Source of the DNA: an uncultured Holophagaceae bacterium
Lineage (GTDB): Bacteria; Acidobacteriota; Holophagae; Holophagales; Holophagaceae
Direction: 5' to 3'
DNA length: 32,850 nucleotides
Assembly (NCBI GenBank): GCA_903863195.1
Contig: CAIPAY010000044.1
Coordinates: 1 to 32,850, forward strand
Notes under the pieces: model-generated
Database searches by the model: none
What the model was told of the DNA's origin: nothing
Seen by the model: the letters and a program-made list of their open reading frames with translations, nothing else
Shown: positions 1-8,526 of the stretch, in pieces
Layout of the letters: each line of letters begins with the position of its first letter
How positions within the stretch are numbered: position 1 is the stretch's first letter
Made by a program: the position numbers and the translations under genes

Positions 1-686
1 GTGCTCTGGATGGCCGTGTTGATCCCGATGAGGCGGCCGGCGCTGTCCAGCAGGGGGCCTCCGGAATTGCCCGGATTGATGGCCGCGTCGGTCTGGATCA
101 CCCCGGTGATCCGGCGCCGGGTGGCGCTCTGGATCTCCCGGCCCAGGGCCGAGACCACGCCGGTGGTGAGGGTCTGGTCCAGGCCGAAGGGGTTGCCGAT
201 GGCCAGCACGGACTGGCCCACCTGCAGGTCCGCGCTGGTGCCGAGGGGGATGGGGTGCAGCTTCGGCGGGGTCTTGGCCAGCAGCAGTACCGCCAGGTCC
301 TTGTCCGGCGCGCCGCCCACGTAGGAGGCCTCGTGGCGGCTGCCGTCGGCCAGGGTGATGGTGGCCCGGACCGCGCCCTGGATGACGTGGAAGTTGGTGA
401 CCACGTGGCCTTCCGCATCCCAGATGAACCCCGTGCCCGAGCCCGCGGGGACTTCCACCACCTCGAAGCCGAAGAAGCCGCGGCTCCGCTCCTCGGTGGT
501 GGTGATGTAGACCACGCTGGGGGCGGCCTCCCTGAACCGCTGGACCGAGATCCGCTCCCAGTCGTAAAGGGCGCCCCGGGGCTCCACCGGACGGGGCCGG
601 GCGGTCCCGGGGGCGACCGCATGACCACACCAGCCCGCGAGCAGGCTGGCGGCGATGACACCGAGCACGAGCAGGGGCTTGCGCAT
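1..686 (-). CDS. HtrA/Deg-like trypsin-family serine protease (3' end outside window)
   Basis: This is an S1C-family serine protease of the DegP/DegQ type, which degrades or refolds damaged proteins in the cell envelope. The start at 686 gives an N-terminal hydrophobic segment (residues about 4-18) that acts as signal peptide or anchor. All three catalytic residues are visible: His in TNFHVI, Asp in DKDLAVLL and Ser in GNSGGPL, with the usual NPFGLDQT loop between them. The frame stays open to base 1, so the end of the protease domain and any PDZ domain lie outside the window. The chemoreceptor gene ends 72 bases upstream on the same strand, so the two could share a transcript. Family assignment is firm. 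Which Deg paralogue it is cannot be told without the C-terminus. Confidence 0.93.
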   Translation of the reverse strand, partial: MRKPLLVLGVIAASLLAGWCGHAVAPGTARPRPVEPRGALYDWERISVQRFREAAPSVVYITTTEERSRGFFGFEVVEVPAGSGTGFIWDAEGHVVTNFHVIQGAVRATITLADGSRHEASYVGGAPDKDLAVLLLAKTPPKLHPIPLGTSADLQVGQSVLAIGNPFGLDQTLTTGVVSALGREIQSATRRRITGVIQTDAAINPGNSGGPLLDSAGRLIGINTAIQS

Positions 687-758
687 GAAGGCTCCTCGGG
701 GGCCGAGTGTACCCCCGGCGCGGCCCGGGAGGGAGGGGGCGAGCTCAGTGCACCGTTG

Positions 759-2348
759 TCAGAGCTTGAAGGATCCCACCACGGCCCGGAGTCCTTCGGC
801 CACGCGGGCCAGCTCGTCCGAGGTCTTGGCGATCTCCTGGACCGTGGAGGCCAGCTCGTGGGTGGCGGAGGCGTTCTGGGCGAGGCGGCCGGTGGTCTGC
901 CCCATCATCTCAGCCACCTCCTGGCCCGTGCGCTCCTGGTCCCGGGACAGGCCGCCGATCTCCCGGATGCTCTCGGCCACGCCGTCGATGCGCTCCCGGA
1001 TGGCCGTCAGGCTGGCCAGGGTGCTGTCCACGCCCTGCACGCCGCCCGCGACGGCCTCCTGGGTGCGCAGGATGAGGCCCTCGATCTCCCGGGCGGCCCC
1101 GCCGGAGCGCTCGGCCAGCTTCCGGACCTCCTCGGCGACCACGGCAAAGCCCTTGCCCTGGGCGCCGGCCTTGGCGGCCTCGATGGCGGCGTTCAGGGAC
1201 AGCAGGTTGGTCTGGCGGGCGATCTCCTGGATGACGGTCACGGCGTTCACGATCTGGCCGGTGACCTGCTTGATGTCGGCCATGCCCTGGGCCGTGCCCT
1301 GGCCGACCTCGGCGCTGCGGCTGGTCTCCTGGACGGCCTCCTGGCTGCGGCTCTCCGCCTCCCGGGTGCGGGTGGCCACCCGGCCCGCGCTGCCGCCCAG
1401 GGCCAGCAGGGCCTCGGCAACCCCCTCTCCGGCCACCTTCAGGCCTTCGCTCACGCCGGCGATCTCATTCACGGCCTGGGCCATCTGCTCGGCGGAGGCG
1501 GCGAGCTGGGTGCTGCCCGAGGCCACCCGCGCCGCGTATTCCGACACGTCCAGGACCGTCTTCCGCATGCTGCCGTTGTAGTCATTGAAGGCCTGGGCGG
1601 CCTGGCCGACCTCGTCCTCCGAGGCGACCTCGATCTGGTGGGCGAGGTCGCTGTTGCGCAGGCCCTTCACCAGGTCGCGGAGCGGGAGGATCATCCGGCG
1701 GGAGAGACTCCGCGCCAGGAAATAGAGCACCAGGGCAATGGCCAGGATGCCCGCCAGCATCGCGAGCGCGATGCCGCGGATGGCGCGGTCCACATCATCC
1801 ACGTAGATGCCGGTCCCCACGGTCCAGCCCCAGGGCGCGAAGGTCCGGACGTAGCTCTGCTTGGGAAACAGCCCCGGCTGGCCCGGCTTGGGGAACTCGT
1901 AGGCATGGAAGCCGCCGGCGGGGTTCTGGGCCACGCGTTCCATGTCCCGGAAGAGCTTGGCGAGGGCCGGATCGCCCAGGTCATCCGTCAGCTTGCCCGC
2001 CCAGTCCCGGCGGATGGCGTGGGTGATCATCCGGGGACCCGGACCCTGGATCCAGAGGTAGTTCGTCTGGTCGTAGCGGAGGTTCTCGATGATCTCCTTG
2101 CCCCGGGCGTGGGCGGTCTCCAGGCTCCGTTTCCCCGCCTGGACCTGGGCTTCCTGCTCCTGGAGGAGGGTGATGGCCAGGTCCACGACCTGCTTCAGTC
2201 CGTCCTGCTTGGAGGCCAGCACGGACCGGTGGAGGGTCGGCAGCACGTAAGCCGCGAAGAACAGGATGAAGAGCGCCACGGGCAGGAGGCTGAGGGCCAG
2301 GACCTTGCCGGCGAGGGAGCGGAACCGGAAGCCGCTGGGGAGGTTCAT
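759..2348 (-). CDS. methyl-accepting chemotaxis protein with periplasmic Cache domain
   Basis: A transmembrane chemoreceptor of 529 residues that passes a ligand signal to the CheA/CheW array. Order of parts: transmembrane helix 1 (about residues 15-37), a periplasmic single-Cache (sCache_2-like) sensor with [13 protein letters not shown] near residue 175, helix 2 (about 190-212), a HAMP linker, then the cytoplasmic signalling domain. The hairpin tip is recognisable as [20 protein letters not shown] followed by [18 protein letters not shown]. The start at 2348 has GGAG five to six bases upstream. No C-terminal CheR-tethering pentapeptide is seen; the protein ends in VVGSFKL. The ligand is unknown; sCache_2 domains often bind small organic acids, but nothing here proves that. 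No che genes are nearby. Confidence 0.95.
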   Translation of the reverse strand: MNLPSGFRFRSLAGKVLALSLLPVALFILFFAAYVLPTLHRSVLASKQDGLKQVVDLAITLLQEQEAQVQAGKRSLETAHARGKEIIENLRYDQTNYLWIQGPGPRMITHAIRRDWAGKLTDDLGDPALAKLFRDMERVAQNPAGGFHAYEFPKPGQPGLFPKQSYVRTFAPWGWTVGTGIYVDDVDRAIRGIALAMLAGILAIALVLYFLARSLSRRMILPLRDLVKGLRNSDLAHQIEVASEDEVGQAAQAFNDYNGSMRKTVLDVSEYAARVASGSTQLAASAEQMAQAVNEIAGVSEGLKVAGEGVAEALLALGGSAGRVATRTREAESRSQEAVQETSRSAEVGQGTAQGMADIKQVTGQIVNAVTVIQEIARQTNLLSLNAAIEAAKAGAQGKGFAVVAEEVRKLAERSGGAAREIEGLILRTQEAVAGGVQGVDSTLASLTAIRERIDGVAESIREIGGLSRDQERTGQEVAEMMGQTTGRLAQNASATHELASTVQEIAKTSDELARVAEGLRAVVGSFKL

Positions 2349-2403
2349 GGAGGCTCCAAGCAGTGCGGGTGAGAAGACCTTTTCGTCCGCCGGGAGGGAA
2401 GGT

Positions 2404-2461
2404 TTACTTTAAGTAATATTGAAATAAACAAATAAGCAAAATTTGCTTACAGGGCTTGACG
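2404..2461 (+). promoter_or_regulatory. AT-rich divergent control region with two palindromes upstream of hsp20
   Basis: The 216-base gap between the chemoreceptor (minus) and hsp20 (plus) contains an AT-rich island unlike the flanking DNA. Two perfect inverted repeats, each with a one-base centre, lie in it: TTACTT-T-AAGTAA at 2404-2416 and TAAGCAAA-A-TTTGCTTA at 2433-2449. A TTGACG hexamer follows at 2456-2461 and could be a -35 element reading toward hsp20; no convincing -10 is seen at 16-18 bases spacing. The palindromes look like operator sites for a dimeric regulator. It does not match the CIRCE element, and which gene they control is inference. Confidence 0.4.
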
Positions 2462-2564
2462 TGAATTGGATAAGAACGAGATTTCTTCGGGGACCAGGTC
2501 CCGTTTCCGCCACCCGTGGGGAGGGCGAAGCAGGGGGTCTGCATCCCCCATCCAAGGAGGCGTT

Positions 2565-3026
2565 ATGACGATTCTCCGCACCCGCGCCCCTCAGGCGCTG
2601 CAGACCACGGCCTCGGCCCTGGAGCCCTTCCGGCTCATGCGCGATTTCATGCGCTGGGATCCGCTCCGGGACTATGACCTGGGTGGACCCGAAGTGGCCT
2701 TCATGCCCAGCTTTGACGTGAAGGAAACTCCGGATGCCTACCAGTTCAAGGCCGACCTCCCCGGCATCCTCGAGGCCGATCTTGAGATCAGCCTGGAAGG
2801 CACCCGCCTCACCGTGGCGGGCAAGCGCGAGGACGAGCTCCTCAAGGAGGGCGAGCGCACCCATCTCTCGGAGCGCAGCCACGGCCGGTTCAGCCGCACC
2901 TTCACCCTGCCCGAGGACGTGGAAGGGGAGAAGGTGGTGGCCGAGCTCCGCAATGGCGTGCTGACCCTGATGGTGCCCAAGCGGCCCGAGGTCCGGCCCC
3001 GCAAGATCAACGTGAGTCTGGGCTGA
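2565..3026 (+). CDS. Hsp20/alpha-crystallin family small heat-shock protein
   Basis: A 153-residue ATP-independent holdase chaperone that binds unfolding proteins and forms large oligomers in the cytoplasm. The alpha-crystallin domain runs from about residue 45 to 140: PSFDVKETPDAYQFKADLPG opens it, and NGVLTLMVPK, the conserved beta-strand signature, closes it. The C-terminal tail carries RKINVSL, which holds an I-x-V motif of the kind that joins oligomer subunits. The frame is open further upstream, but ATG 2565 is preferred because AAGGAGG sits at 2554-2560, four bases away, and because family similarity begins after it. The gene stands alone, divergent from the chemoreceptor, behind an AT-rich control region, and ends in a strong hairpin that includes its stop codon. 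Confidence 0.95.
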   Translation: MTILRTRAPQALQTTASALEPFRLMRDFMRWDPLRDYDLGGPEVAFMPSFDVKETPDAYQFKADLPGILEADLEISLEGTRLTVAGKREDELLKEGERTHLSERSHGRFSRTFTLPEDVEGEKVVAELRNGVLTLMVPKRPEVRPRKINVSLG

Positions 3027-3065
3027 GTAAAAGAGGCCCCGGTTGCCCGGGGCCTCTTTTACTCA
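3024..3065. terminator. bidirectional intrinsic terminator with both stop codons in the stem
   Basis: Bases 3024-3042 and 3047-3065 form a perfect 19-bp stem with a four-base TTGC loop. The stem has a G+C-rich core (GGCCCCGG) flanked by AAAAGAG/CTCTTTT, so a T tract follows the core on either strand. The outermost three base pairs are the TGA stop of hsp20 and the TGA stop of the convergent FG-GAP gene. This is what one expects of a shared terminator for two converging genes. Confidence 0.9.
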
Positions 3066-4247
3066 GTTATAGAAAAAATTCGGCGGGCCGAAGGTGCCCG
3101 GCGCGGTGGGGCTGTTGAGGCGCACCACGATGTCGCCGTCGGCGATCACCAGGTCGGGCTTGCCGTCGCCGTTCATGTCCGCGATGGCCACGCCCATGGG
3201 GCCGTAGCCGCCGGGGTAGTTGACCGCCGCCAGGAGGGTTCCCGCCGCGGTGGCGCTCTGGAGGAGGACCGAGACGGCGCCAGGGGAGCCGGGCAGGCCC
3301 TCGCAGGCCACCGCCACATCGGCCTTGCCATCCCCACTGAGGTCGCCCACGGCCAGGGCCGTGGGGCGGTATTCGGTGGTGTAGCTCACGGGGGCGGCGA
3401 AGACCCCGGGCGTGGTCTGCAGGAGGACACTGAGCCCTTGGGTGCCGGGTCCAGTCACGGCCCCGTGGTTGGCGGTGAGCAGGTCCAGCCTGCCGTCACC
3501 GTTGAGGTCCGCGGCCTTGATGGCCACGGGCTGGATGCCCGTGGCGAAATCCACGGCCGGGGCGAAGACACCCGCGGCGGTCTGGAGCAGGACCGAGACG
3601 GTGTTGGCCGCGGTGGCCACGGCGAGGTCGGCCCGGCCGTTGCCGTCCAGGTCGGCCACGGTGACGGCCTGAGGCTCCCCGCCCACGGCATAGGTCACCG
3701 CCGCGTTGAAGGTGCCAGCTGCGGTCTGGGTGAAGACCAGGACGTTGCTGGCGCCGCTGGCCGCGACGACGATGTCCGCCCGGCCGTCGCCGTTGAGGTC
3801 GCCCACGGCCACGTCCAGGGGGCTGCGGCCCGGGGTGGCCAGGACGGTGGCTGCCAGGAAGAAGCCGGGCCGGGCGGGATCCGCCAGCCGCACGGAGACG
3901 GTCTTGTCGGCGGTGTTGGCGACCACCAGATCGGGGCGGCCATCGCCGTTCACGTCGGCCACCACCAGGTTCGCGGGCCCGGTGCCCACGCCGAAGCGGG
4001 CGGGCAGGACGAAGGTCCCCGCGGAGCTCTGGAGCCGCGTGGAGACATAGCCCTGGGTGGAGGCCCCGTCGAACTCCGTGGAGACCAGGCCCAGGATGTC
4101 CGGCAGCCCGTTGGCGTCGAGGTCGGCCACGGCGATGGCGTTGACCAGGTAGGAAGGGGAAGGGCCTAGGTGGAGGTCGGAGCTGGAGCAGCCGAGCAGG
4201 GCGAGCACGCCCAGAGAACCAACCAGCAGCGTGGAACGGGAACGCAT
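3063..4247 (-). CDS. FG-GAP/VCBS repeat lipoprotein, predicted seven-bladed beta-propeller
   Basis: An exported, lipid-anchored repeat protein of 394 residues. The N-terminus is a lipoprotein signal (hydrophobic stretch ending LLGC, Cys20). The rest consists of seven FG-GAP/VCBS-type units, each with a calcium-binding-loop signature such as DVNGDGRPDL, DLNGDGRADI, DLDGNGRADL, DLSGDGKADV or DMNGDGKPDL. Seven such units would close one beta-propeller, as in integrin alpha-chain heads. ATG 4247 is chosen because AAGGAGG lies five bases upstream; an in-frame GTG two codons earlier lies next to that site and is unlikely. Ligand and role are unknown; such proteins often act in adhesion or in binding at the cell surface. 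It ends inside a hairpin shared with hsp20. Confidence 0.88.
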   Translation of the reverse strand: MRSRSTLLVGSLGVLALLGCSSSDLHLGPSPSYLVNAIAVADLDANGLPDILGLVSTEFDGASTQGYVSTRLQSSAGTFVLPARFGVGTGPANLVVADVNGDGRPDLVVANTADKTVSVRLADPARPGFFLAATVLATPGRSPLDVAVGDLNGDGRADIVVAASGASNVLVFTQTAAGTFNAAVTYAVGGEPQAVTVADLDGNGRADLAVATAANTVSVLLQTAAGVFAPAVDFATGIQPVAIKAADLNGDGRLDLLTANHGAVTGPGTQGLSVLLQTTPGVFAAPVSYTTEYRPTALAVGDLSGDGKADVAVACEGLPGSPGAVSVLLQSATAAGTLLAAVNYPGGYGPMGVAIADMNGDGKPDLVIADGDIVVRLNSPTAPGTFGPPNFFYN

Positions 4248-4341
4248 GGGCACCTCCTTGAGTCTGTCCAGACAAGGATGAAAGCAAGGCCGGAAGCCTG
4301 CAAGGGGCCGGTGGTGGGGCGATGGTCGTGAACCGGACCCC

Positions 4342-5724
4342 TCAGGGCGTGCGGGTCCGCTCCAGCAGGTGGCCGACGCCGTGGGCGTAGTAGTCCAGGA
4401 GGGGGGCCTTGTGGGGGGGCAGCACCAGGTGCCCGTCCACGGACAGCAGGATGCGTCGAAGGGTCAGCACCCGCAGGCCCACCTCGAAGGTGCGCTGGAA
4501 GGACCCCCGGGGCAGGTGCAGGGGCAGGCCCAGCTCCTGGGCCCGGGCCAGGGTCTCCAGCGCCTGGTCCCGGAAGGGCGCGCGGCCCGGCGCCTCGCCG
4601 CCCAGCTCCCGGTAGACCCAGGCCACCACGGCTACGGGAGTGATGGGGACCTCGTTCCCCACGGCCTGCAGCAGGTCCGCCGCGAAGGTCTCCAGCAGGG
4701 GGCGGCGGGTCTCCCAGTCCAGGTCGCGCAGGTCGGCGCCCCTCAGGGCCGTGGCGGCATGGATGGGGGTGCCGAAGTTGGCCACCGCGTAGCCGAAGCG
4801 GTGGAAGCGGCGGGTGGCGCCCCGCCAGACCAGGCCCAGCAGCCAGAGGGAGGTGCGCCGCAGCAGGGCCAGGGGGCCACGCTTGGGCTTGCCCAAGCCC
4901 TCCCGCACCAGGTTGCTGTCCTCCACCACCCGGTCGTAGTTGATGCCCACGGGAATGAAGACCAGGTCCTTGGCTCCGGCCCGCAGCATGTAGTCCAGCA
5001 GGCCCAGCTTCGGGGCCTGGAGCCGCCCGTCCCGGCTGAGGCCACCCTCCAGGAAGATGCCCTGGGTGGTGCCCTGGGCCACGGTGCGCTGCACGTAGCG
5101 CTCGAGTACCGCGTGGTAGAGCGGATCCCGGAAGCAGCGCCGCACGAAGAAGGAGCCGAAGCTGCGGAAGAGCTTCTCCAGGGGCCAGACCCGGGCCCAC
5201 TCGCCCACGGCGTAGGAGATGGAGACCCGGTTGGCCAACAGGAAGGCCACCAGCAGGTAGTCCGCGTTGCTGCGGTGGTTCATGACGTAGACCACGGAGG
5301 CGTCGCGGGGGATCCGGTTCAGCGCGGCCTCGGCGCTGCGGCCGATGCGCACCCGGTAGCAGGTGCGCAGCAGCCAGCCCGCCAGGCGCTTGCCGTAGCG
5401 GTAGGTGGTGATGAGGTTGAAGCTGGGGATGATCTCGTCCAGGTAGAGGCTCACGTCCGCCAGCAGACTGGCCTCCTCCCGGCCGGTCTCCTGGGCCAGG
5501 GCCGTCACCCGCTCGCGCAGGTCAGTGTCCGCCAGCAGCTCCGCCTTCATCCGCTGCTTGCGGGTGACCGTGACAGGGTTGAGCCGGAAGCCCAGCTCCC
5601 GCCGGGTCCGGAGCGCATGGCGCCAAGCCCAGCGCCGGAACCAGCGCTTCCCGAAGCGCCCGAGGAGCGCCAGGAACACAAGTCCCCCCACCGCGAGGGC
5701 CAGCAACCACTGTTTGGGAGTCAT
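4342..5724 (-). CDS. PlsB-like glycerol-3-phosphate/lysophospholipid acyltransferase
   Basis: A membrane-associated acyltransferase of 460 residues, predicted to transfer a fatty acyl chain to glycerol 3-phosphate or a related acceptor, the entry step to phospholipids and triacylglycerol. A transmembrane helix lies at about residues 6-22. The catalytic HX4D motif is NHRSNAD (His150, Asp155). The later FLEGGLSR block (about 224-231) and the IPVGINYDR block (about 258-266) match the conserved motifs of the PlsB/GPAT group. It is shorter than E. coli PlsB (about 800 residues), so the flanking domains are reduced. Start 5724 (ATG) is preferred over upstream in-frame codons, which would add residues unlike the family. 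Exact acceptor specificity cannot be read. It could feed the neutral-lipid genes further along. Confidence 0.8.
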   Translation of the reverse strand: MTPKQWLLALAVGGLVFLALLGRFGKRWFRRWAWRHALRTRRELGFRLNPVTVTRKQRMKAELLADTDLRERVTALAQETGREEASLLADVSLYLDEIIPSFNLITTYRYGKRLAGWLLRTCYRVRIGRSAEAALNRIPRDASVVYVMNHRSNADYLLVAFLLANRVSISYAVGEWARVWPLEKLFRSFGSFFVRRCFRDPLYHAVLERYVQRTVAQGTTQGIFLEGGLSRDGRLQAPKLGLLDYMLRAGAKDLVFIPVGINYDRVVEDSNLVREGLGKPKRGPLALLRRTSLWLLGLVWRGATRRFHRFGYAVANFGTPIHAATALRGADLRDLDWETRRPLLETFAADLLQAVGNEVPITPVAVVAWVYRELGGEAPGRAPFRDQALETLARAQELGLPLHLPRGSFQRTFEVGLRVLTLRRILLSVDGHLVLPPHKAPLLDYYAHGVGHLLERTRTP

Positions 5725-5762
5725 GCGCCGAGTATGGACCGGTCCCTGTGAAAAGCACTTGA

Positions 5763-5933
5763 AACAGGGATGAAGGGGATGAAGGGGAGAACTGCAAAAA
5801 GCTTGAACCACCCATGAAGAGCGGATGAAAAGGACAACTGCAGGGTTAACCACAGAGAGCACTAAGGGCCCAAAGATGAGAGGGGCCGCCTTGCCCTTGC
5901 GGTTAGATCCCCTTCATCCCCTTCATCCCTGTT
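5763..5933. repeat. intergenic element with perfect 26-bp inverted repeat
   Basis: The 319-base gap 5725-6043 holds no gene that I can support. Bases 5763-5788 and 5908-5933 are exact reverse complements over 26 bases, and each arm is itself a doubled GATGAAGGG-type unit. The 119 bases between the arms include AACCACAGAGAGCACTAAGG, which resembles widespread short intergenic repeats of environmental bacteria (recalled, not searched). The RNA could form a long stem-loop. The element is non-coding and could be a miniature mobile repeat or a long hairpin terminator for the efflux operon, which ends at 6044. Confidence 0.65.
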
Positions 5934-6043
5934 CCCTTGATGTTTTGCCCTTCTTTTCTCAGCTTTCCCCCGCTGCTCCGTCAGTCCTCAGCGTCCCATT
6001 TCTGCTTTTTTGCCGACCCAAACCTTGTTGACCCCGATAAGAG

Positions 6044-7267
6044 CTACTCGTAGCGCAGGGCCTCGATGGGATCCAGCTTGCTGGCCTTGGCGGCGGGGTA
6101 GAGGCCGAAGATGACGCCGATGGCGGCGGGGACAGCGAAGGCGCTGACGACGGCCCAGAGCGGGATGCGGCCCACGGTGCCCAGCAGGGCCTTGCCGACG
6201 ATGGCGCCCAGGCCGTAGCCCAGCAGGATGCCGGCGGTGCCGCCGAACACCGAGAGCAGCGCGGCCTCGATGAGGAACTGCAGCAGCACGTCCTTGCGCT
6301 TGGCGCCCACGGCCTTGCGGATGCCGATCTCCCGAGTGCGCTCGGTGACGCTCACCAGCATGATATTCATGATGCCGATACCGCCCACCAGCAGGGCGAT
6401 GGAGACCATGCCGCCCGCCACGGAGGTGATGATCCCGGTGATGCTGCCGATGATGGAGGCGAACTGCTTGGGGCTGAAGACCCGGAAGCCCTCCTGCTCC
6501 TTGGGCTTGAGGCCCTTGATCCGGCGCAGGGCGTCGCCCACCAGGTCCGCGCCGTCATCGGCGCTGATCTTGGGGTCGATGCGCACCTGGAAGAAGAGCT
6601 GGCGGCGCTGCTGGTCCGTGAGCAGGGCCAGGCCGGTGCTGAGGGGGATGATGACGTTGCTGTCCGGGTCGTTGCCGATGGTGGTGCCCCGCTCCTCCAG
6701 CACGCCGACGATCTCGAGGCTGAGCGTGGGGGTCTGCAGGAGCTTGCCGATGGGGTTGCCCTTGATGTCGAGCTTCTCGACGACCTTGGGGCCGATGATG
6801 GCCACCTTGTTGCCTAGGCGGAGGTCGCTGGGGACGAAGTTCCGCCCCAGGGTCAGGGTGATGTCATTGAGCTCGAGGTAGCTGTCGTCGCTCATCACCA
6901 GGGTGGTGCTGGTGGTGCGGCCGTTGGCCTTCACTTCCGAGTTGGTGATGGCGAGGGGCGTCACCTGGGTGACCTGGGGGACGGCCCGCTGCAGGGCCTT
7001 CAGGTCGTCCTGGGTGAGGTCCCGGTTCTTGACCTTCACGAACTGGTCGAAGGGGATGTCCTGGGGCATCAGGGGCCGGACGAAGAGGGTCTGGCTGCCG
7101 GCCCGCTCGATCTGCTTGAGGACGCTGCGCTCCAGGCCCTGGACCAGGCTCACCACCACGATGACCGCCGCCACGCCGATGATGATGCCCAGGGCCGTGA
7201 GCATCGAGCGCAGCTTGTTGGCCCGGAGCGCCTTCAGGGCGGCCTGGAAGGGCTCCACCGCGCTCAT
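6044..7267 (-). CDS. MacB-like ABC transporter permease (FtsX family), no ATPase domain
   Basis: An inner-membrane permease of the MacB/FtsX type, 407 residues. It has one N-terminal membrane helix (about 22-44, with the ALGIIIGVAAVIVVV stretch), a large periplasmic MacB_PCD-like domain, and a C-terminal FtsX domain with three helices (about residues 280-400) containing GGIGIMNIMLVSVTERTREI, the hallmark coupling region. Classical MacB carries its ATPase at the N-terminus; here it is absent, so a separate LolD-like ATPase must be supplied from elsewhere. ATG 7267 overlaps the adaptor stop by one base (TGATG), which suggests translational coupling; GTG 7270 is a possible alternative. With the adaptor upstream it should form an efflux or lipoprotein-transport pump of unknown substrate. 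Confidence 0.9.
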   Translation of the reverse strand: MSAVEPFQAALKALRANKLRSMLTALGIIIGVAAVIVVVSLVQGLERSVLKQIERAGSQTLFVRPLMPQDIPFDQFVKVKNRDLTQDDLKALQRAVPQVTQVTPLAITNSEVKANGRTTSTTLVMSDDSYLELNDITLTLGRNFVPSDLRLGNKVAIIGPKVVEKLDIKGNPIGKLLQTPTLSLEIVGVLEERGTTIGNDPDSNVIIPLSTGLALLTDQQRRQLFFQVRIDPKISADDGADLVGDALRRIKGLKPKEQEGFRVFSPKQFASIIGSITGIITSVAGGMVSIALLVGGIGIMNIMLVSVTERTREIGIRKAVGAKRKDVLLQFLIEAALLSVFGGTAGILLGYGLGAIVGKALLGTVGRIPLWAVVSAFAVPAAIGVIFGLYPAAKASKLDPIEALRYE

Positions 7268-8526
7268 CACGGCTGGGCGCCCTTCTTCTTCCTGGCGTCC
7301 TGCTCGAGCTGGGTGTCGGACTTCAGCTTCAGCTTCACCGAGGCCCGGTCCTTCATCTCCTTGAGCTTGCGAATGGGACCCGTGAGGACCTTCTCCCCCT
7401 CGGCCAGCCCCTCCTTCACCTCGTAGTGGTTGGTGTTGGCGATGCCGGTCTTGAGGGGCCGCTCCGAGGCCCGGCCATCCTTGTGGACCATGACGATGCT
7501 GCGGGTCTCGGGGCTGAGGAGCCCTTTCTTCTGGGCGTCCTCCAGGGTGCCTTCCCGCTCCAGCACGGACTGGAGGGGCACCCGGAGGACATTCTTGGCC
7601 TCCGCGGTGAGCACCACGGCCCGGGCGCTCATGCCGGGGCGCAGGCGGTCGATGCTCTCGGCACCCATGTCCAGAGCCACCTTCACCTTGTACATATTGG
7701 AGTCCTGGCCGATCTTCTCGGCGGCGGTGGCGATCTCCCGGACCTTGCCCTGGAAGACCTTGCCCGGGAAGGACTCCACCGTGACCTGGGCCGGCTGGCT
7801 GAGCTTGAGCCGCACGACTTCGCTCTCATTGACCTTGATCTCGGCGATGAGGTCACTCATGTCGGAGATGACCATCAGCACCGCGCCCGGCAGGTTGCTC
7901 ATGCCGGGGATGGCGGTCTCGCCCTTCTCGGCCTTGAGCCCCGTGACCCGACCCGGGATGGGCGCCACCAGCACGGACTTGCTGAGGGCGTCCCGCATGG
8001 CCGCCACGTTCGCCTGGCCCTGCTGGACGGCGGTCTGGGCGGTCTGGAAGCTGAACTCGGCGCTGTCCCGGTTGAGCCGGGCCTGGCGGAAGTCCTCTTC
8101 GGAGATGAGGCCCTGGCCGTAGAGGGTCTCCAGGCGCCGGAAGGTGTCCCGGGCCTTGGCCTGGGTGCCTTCCAGCCGGGCGGCGTCCTTGGTCTGGCCG
8201 ACGAGCGCCGCCTCGGCCTGGATCAGCCCCTGCTTGAGGCGCTCCTGGTCGATGGTTACCAGCAGGTCGCCCGCCTTCACGTCCTGGCCGTCCTTGACGT
8301 GGAGGGTCTTGATCTCGCCCATGACCGAGGTGCCCACGTTGATGCGGGTCATGGCCTGGATCTCGCCGCTGGCCACGATGGTCTCGCGGATGTCGCCCCG
8401 CCCGAGGGTGTCCCAGGCGAAGGCGCTGTCCTCGTCCCGGGCCCCGCCGAAGGCCACGCCGAGGCCGATGAGGACCACCAGAGCCACGGCTCCGCCGATG
8501 ACAAGTTTCATATTCCGGGAGGCCAT
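7267..8526 (-). CDS. MacA/HlyD-family periplasmic adaptor subunit
   Basis: A membrane-fusion (adaptor) protein of 419 residues that bridges an inner-membrane pump and an outer-membrane channel. Residues about 7-27 form the membrane anchor (LVIGGAVALVVLIGLGVAFG). Next come a split lipoyl-like domain (VGTSVMGEIKTLHVKDGQDVK and later VLVAPIPGRVTGLKAEKGE), an alpha-helical hairpin between them, a beta-barrel, and a membrane-proximal domain ending with a Lys-rich tail. It sits between the Yip1 gene, whose stop codon is directly followed by this ATG, and the MacB-like permease, which it overlaps by one base, so the three are one operon. No outer-membrane TolC gene lies in the window. Substrate unknown. 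Confidence 0.92.
   Translation of the reverse strand: MASRNMKLVIGGAVALVVLIGLGVAFGGARDEDSAFAWDTLGRGDIRETIVASGEIQAMTRINVGTSVMGEIKTLHVKDGQDVKAGDLLVTIDQERLKQGLIQAEAALVGQTKDAARLEGTQAKARDTFRRLETLYGQGLISEEDFRQARLNRDSAEFSFQTAQTAVQQGQANVAAMRDALSKSVLVAPIPGRVTGLKAEKGETAIPGMSNLPGAVLMVISDMSDLIAEIKVNESEVVRLKLSQPAQVTVESFPGKVFQGKVREIATAAEKIGQDSNMYKVKVALDMGAESIDRLRPGMSARAVVLTAEAKNVLRVPLQSVLEREGTLEDAQKKGLLSPETRSIVMVHKDGRASERPLKTGIANTNHYEVKEGLAEGEKVLTGPIRKLKEMKDRASVKLKLKSDTQLEQDARKKKGAQP

Noticed and set aside
255-2372. A 705-codon open frame antisense to the chemoreceptor
   Set aside because: Composition is Gly/Ala/His/Gln-rich without domains. It is the mirror of a clear receptor gene and arises from G+C-rich codon bias. 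Similar long antisense frames at 7426-9441, 17718-19385 and 24047-25852 were dropped for the same reason.
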